This document shows, in pieces, positions 61,772 to 64,000 of a stretch of 64,000 nt of DNA. The stretch spans positions 1-64,000 of the IMG/VR virus record IMGVR_UViG_3300033141_003544; one strand, given 5' to 3'. The translations under genes and the position numbers were made by a program. The DNA comes from a virus. The notes beneath the pieces are model-generated. The model made no database searches. It saw nothing but the letters and a program-made list of their open reading frames with translations, and was not told the DNA's origin. Positions within the stretch are counted from its first letter, which is position 1. The number at the start of each line of letters is the position of its first letter.

Positions 61772-61998
61772 TTATCTCCCCAAAACAGTTTAATACACCG
61801 TTTGCAGTTTACTTTGGCAATAGTGAATTTCCAATCATGGCTTAATGACCTATACCATCCACCAAGAGCATTATAATATGTAGAAGTTCCAAAAAGAAAA
61901 CCACATCTCGTGTAAATAAAATCACGGTTTTTTGTCATATTCCTGTGTTTAAAATAATGCACCTTACCACCTATTTTACGCACGTTGTTGCGGCTCAT
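61768..61998 (-). CDS. Hypothetical basic protein, 76 aa
   Basis: It is rich in Lys, Arg, aromatic residues and has C-K-R-C near the C-terminus. GGAGAAACC before the ATG is a fair binding site. No family was recognised; it may bind nucleic acid or metal. Confidence 0.5.
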   Translation of the reverse strand: MSRNNVRKIGGKVHYFKHRNMTKNRDFIYTRCGFLFGTSTYYNALGGWYRSLSHDWKFTIAKVNCKRCIKLFWGDK

Positions 61999-62024
61999 GG
62001 TTTCTCCTTATACCATTTCACATA

Positions 62025-62057
62025 TTATTCACGTAGTTCACGTTTTAGACGGGTCAT
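62025..62057 (-). pseudogene. Truncated duplicate of the 36-aa membrane gene start
   Basis: The 32 bases 62027-62058 match 61741-61772 at 30 positions. The copy encodes M-T-R-L-K-R-E-L-R-E and then stops. The ATG overlaps the stop of the zinc-ribbon gene, as in the full copy, so the duplication included the gene junction. Confidence 0.6.
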
Positions 62058-62196
62058 TGGATTGCTCCTTTATTTTATTTTCAAGCCACATATCACCATG
62101 ATAATGGCAATATGGGCAATAATAAAAACCGCCCGTTGTTGGTTCAACTTCACCACCACAACGTTTGCAATATACTTTTATGGGGATATATATCAT
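62038..62196 (-). CDS. Small zinc-ribbon protein, 52 aa
   Basis: ATG 62196 with AAGGAG/AAGGGA upstream is preferred to a start at 62226. It has C-K-R-C and C-P-Y-C spaced as a zinc ribbon, with G-G-E-V-E-P between. It is a typical phage accessory protein of unknown partner. Confidence 0.65.
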   Translation of the reverse strand: MIYIPIKVYCKRCGGEVEPTTGGFYYCPYCHYHGDMWLENKIKEQSNDPSKT

Positions 62197-62232
62197 TTCC
62201 CTTGCTCCTTTCTGTTTCAAAGTCAAGTTCGC

Positions 62233-62373
62233 TCATAGCATTACCAACCCATCAGGCAACAATTTCCCGTCCTGCCACACAAAAGAAAATTCAATACCAT
62301 CGCATGTTGCAATTCCGACACAAGACGGGAATAATCCTGTTCTTTTGAGTCCAATAACCACATCTTTTACCAT
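62233..62373 (-). CDS. Small hypothetical protein, 46 aa
   Basis: The frame runs from ATG 62373, two bases after the upstream stop, to a TGA at 62233-62235. The peptide V-I-G-L-K-R-T-G-L-F-P-S-C-V-G-I-A is beta-prone. It is coupled to neighbours. Not recognised. Confidence 0.5.
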   Translation of the reverse strand: MVKDVVIGLKRTGLFPSCVGIATCDGIEFSFVWQDGKLLPDGLVML

Positions 62374-62375
62374 AC

Positions 62376-62519
62376 TTATCTCTTTTTTCTCATTTTGTCT
62401 TTTCTATATGTCTTTACAACAGTATTTAAATCTAGTTTAGTTCCACATTTTATACATAAATCCTTCATCGGTGGATAGATTAAATTGTGAGCTCCACAAT
62501 GTGGACATATAATAACCAT
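62376..62519 (-). CDS. Small zinc-ribbon protein, 47 aa
   Basis: C-P-H-C and C-I-K-C form a classic zinc ribbon, followed by a basic tail (K-D-K-M-R-K-K-R). AAGGAAA lies upstream of the ATG. It could bind nucleic acid. It is one of several small ribbons in this end of the window. Confidence 0.65.
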   Translation of the reverse strand: MVIICPHCGAHNLIYPPMKDLCIKCGTKLDLNTVVKTYRKDKMRKKR

Positions 62520-62601
62520 TTGATTTTTCCTTTCAATTATTGTAATATAAGACTTTCTTATTGAATATTCAACTTTTTAATAAAAATTTTAAAAAAATAT
62601 A

Positions 62602-62919
62602 TTAATTATAAAATTTATCTAAAACTTTTTCCACGTCTTCTGGAAATCGAGTTTTCCTCAGTTTTTGGATTTGATATACTGCTTCGTTGTATAATTCTTT
62701 CTCATGCTTTAATAAACCAGTTGTAATAAAATGTTTAATGGCTTCCATTATAAAAACAGACAAGGGCATATTAGCGTAACTCTTTCCAGTAGCAAACAAT
62801 ATACAAGCCATCATAAACTCTCTTTCATCTACTTTTGGGGAAAAAGTAATTGGTCTTCTTCTACAGTTTAACCTATCTTCTTCAAGCATTACTTTTAGTA
62901 CACGTGGTATGTTACTCAT
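62602..62919 (-). CDS. Hypothetical protein, 105 aa
   Basis: It is mostly helical with R-E-F-M-M-A-C-I-L-F-A-T-G-K and a charged C-terminal helix. No motif was recognised. The ATG overlaps the preceding stop by eight bases. Confidence 0.5.
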   Translation of the reverse strand: MSNIPRVLKVMLEEDRLNCRRRPITFSPKVDEREFMMACILFATGKSYANMPLSVFIMEAIKHFITTGLLKHEKELYNEAVYQIQKLRKTRFPEDVEKVLDKFYN

Positions 62920-63340
62920 CTTTCATTTCCTCTTTAGAGTTAATTATTTTATTTTGTTTTTCAGTATCTTTTTTCCAAAACTCTGCTTTATCTAATTGTT
63001 CTTGTATAGTATTAATAAAATCCCGTACATGTGCACCGTGACGAAAAATAAACTCTTCCTCATATGTTATTTCACCTTTGAATAGTACTATAAATGCATT
63101 TTTTATACGTCTCCATATGTCAACCCAACAATTGCTGTTCCCCCAAGGAGCAGGTCCTCTTACTTTAGTAAAGAATTCTAATGAATAATAGGGTTCTTCA
63201 ATTTTTATATCTTTTCCACTCCACCCACTATAATCTACCGAAAAAATTATACTATGATTATCACTTCCACACCTACAAGTAGTTTTAAATGTGGGAATAT
63301 CTTCATCATAATAAGCCATATTTTCAATATTTGTATTCAT
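62912..63340 (-). CDS. Hypothetical protein, 142 aa
   Basis: The N-terminal half is beta (T-C-R-C-G-S-D-N-H-S-I-I-F), followed by W-V-D-I-W-R-R-I-K and a charged coiled helix. It overlaps the helicase stop. Not recognised. Confidence 0.5.
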   Translation of the reverse strand: MNTNIENMAYYDEDIPTFKTTCRCGSDNHSIIFSVDYSGWSGKDIKIEEPYYSLEFFTKVRGPAPWGNSNCWVDIWRRIKNAFIVLFKGEITYEEEFIFRHGAHVRDFINTIQEQLDKAEFWKKDTEKQNKIINSKEEMKDE

Positions 63341-64000
63341 TTTATTCCTCCAATTTTTTTTCCCTTCAAGAAACTTTTTAAATTATTTTCTGACTGATTA
63401 TCAATTATTTCTATATCAAAATTTAATCTTTCATATTCTTTTAATCTTTTTTTGCTCCATTTCTCTAATAGACCTCCGTCTATATCATAAAAGTCATATA
63501 TTATAGCTTCTTTTTTTCCTTTACATATTGTTAATACTCTTCCTGCTATTTGGATTGTTTTTTTGTCTTTTGCTTGACCAGAAGCATTGAACACACAATC
63601 CATAGCTGGTAAATCAACTCCCTCGTTCAAAAGTGTAGATATAAGGACTGGATTTTCTTTCGAACTAAAACTATCTAATATCCTTTTTCTTTCTTCTGAA
63701 TCTTTTGTATTTCCATATAGTGTAATAGCTTCTGGTATTAATTCTTCTAATACATTTCCTTGCTCCACAATCTCTGTGCAAGCAATTAAGATAGATTGCC
63801 CCCTTTTTAAAACATTTTGTATTGTACCCCGTAATATGGAATTCCTACGGGTGTTTCTAAAGATACCTTCAACCTTTGCTTGTCTTACATTTTTATAAGC
63901 TTTCGGATGATTCAGTTTATACATATACACTTTACCTTGAACAAGATAACCATCTTTAGTTAAATCTTCGACTGAAACAAAATCTATAACTCTTCCTGTA
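63337..64000 (-). CDS. SF2 helicase, C-terminal part (cut by window edge)
   Basis: The frame is open to the end of the window. Conserved RecA-like domain 2 motifs are visible: S-I-L-I-A-C-T-E (motif IV), V-L-I-S-T-L-L-N-E-G-V-D-L-P (motif V) and Q-I-A-G-R-V-L-T (motif VI). The N-terminal Walker domain lies beyond the edge. It is likely a replication or recombination helicase. Confidence 0.85.
   Translation of the reverse strand, partial: TGRVIDFVSVEDLTKDGYLVQGKVYMYKLNHPKAYKNVRQAKVEGIFRNTRRNSILRGTIQNVLKRGQSILIACTEIVEQGNVLEELIPEAITLYGNTKDSEERKRILDSFSSKENPVLISTLLNEGVDLPAMDCVFNASGQAKDKKTIQIAGRVLTICKGKKEAIIYDFYDIDGGLLEKWSKKRLKEYERLNFDIEIIDNQSENNLKSFLKGKKIGGIK

Noticed and set aside
62150-62236. 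28-codon frame starting ATG 62236 (M-S-E-L-D-F-E-T-E-R)
   Set aside because: It overlaps most of the zinc-ribbon gene; the binding site within it serves that gene. A real but very short product cannot be excluded.
1-64000. Alternative genetic code with TGA sense codon
   Set aside because: Many genes end in TGA, often as ATGA overlaps, and long frames contain no in-frame TGA apart from the clpP-like case.
1-64000. CRISPR arrays, tRNA genes, diversity-generating retroelement
   Set aside because: No regularly spaced repeats with spacers, no cloverleaf noticed, and no reverse transcriptase motif in any frame.

Overview
The window is part of an AT-rich double-stranded DNA phage (or prophage) genome of the long non-contractile-tail (siphovirus-like) type. 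The evidence is a tail tube, tail assembly chaperone with a -1 frameshift, tape measure and distal tail series, followed on the opposite strand by a phage-style replication, recombination and nucleotide-metabolism set. There is no tail sheath, integrase or tRNA that I can see. Genes are tightly packed, often with ATGA or TAATG overlaps, and most have good AGGAGG-like ribosome binding sites. The host cannot be named from this sequence; two good promoters (TTGACA-N17-TATATT) show it uses a housekeeping-type bacterial sigma factor.

Layout. 1-23,831, plus strand: late genes. First come adsorption or fibre proteins (Asp-box repeats, fibronectin-III-like modules; 1-5.7 kb), a connector-like and a tail-terminator-like protein (5.7-7.5 kb), the major tail protein (7.9 kb), the chaperone pair (9.2-10.3 kb), a tail-completion protein, the tape measure (10.8-14.2 kb), three distal tail or hub proteins (14.3-21.4 kb), a metallophosphoesterase, a deoxyribosyltransferase-like protein and a GT2 glycosyltransferase. 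23,811-30,105, minus strand: a sugar and glycan cluster (three glycosyltransferases, deacetylase, methyltransferase, epimerase, DegT aminotransferase). 30.1-48 kb, minus: recombination and replication (SbcC/Rad50-like, SbcD/Mre11-like, nuclease, RecA-like, probable SSB, 5'-3' exonuclease, a uracil-DNA-glycosylase/DNA polymerase I fusion, dCMP deaminase, primase). 48-64 kb, minus: C5 DNA methyltransferase, thymidylate-synthase-superfamily enzymes, macro-like protein, a triple glycosyltransferase, UDP-glucose dehydrogenase, ClpP-like protease, an all-alpha NTP pyrophosphatase, a DUF1599-like protein, pentapeptide-repeat protein, many small zinc-ribbon or membrane peptides, and a helicase cut by the window edge.

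The most interesting themes are as follows. (1) Three thymidylate-synthase-fold proteins, two with the Asp that marks cytosine specificity, lie with glycosyltransferases, UDP-glucose dehydrogenase, dCMP deaminase and a DUF1599-like protein. Together these suggest a hypermodified, possibly glycosylated cytosine in the phage DNA. (2) Four homing-type elements sit in DNA-metabolism genes: an intein in polymerase motif B, an intein placed exactly before the catalytic Cys of a thymidylate-synthase-like enzyme, a LAGLIDADG gene between two dCMP deaminase copies, and an HNH gene between two copies of the SbcC C-terminus. (3) Unusual decoding: a tandem slippery site in the chaperone gene, two genes whose only sensible start is ATC (or ATT), and an in-frame TGA early in the clpP-like gene. 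All functional calls come from reading motifs by eye; no database search was possible.
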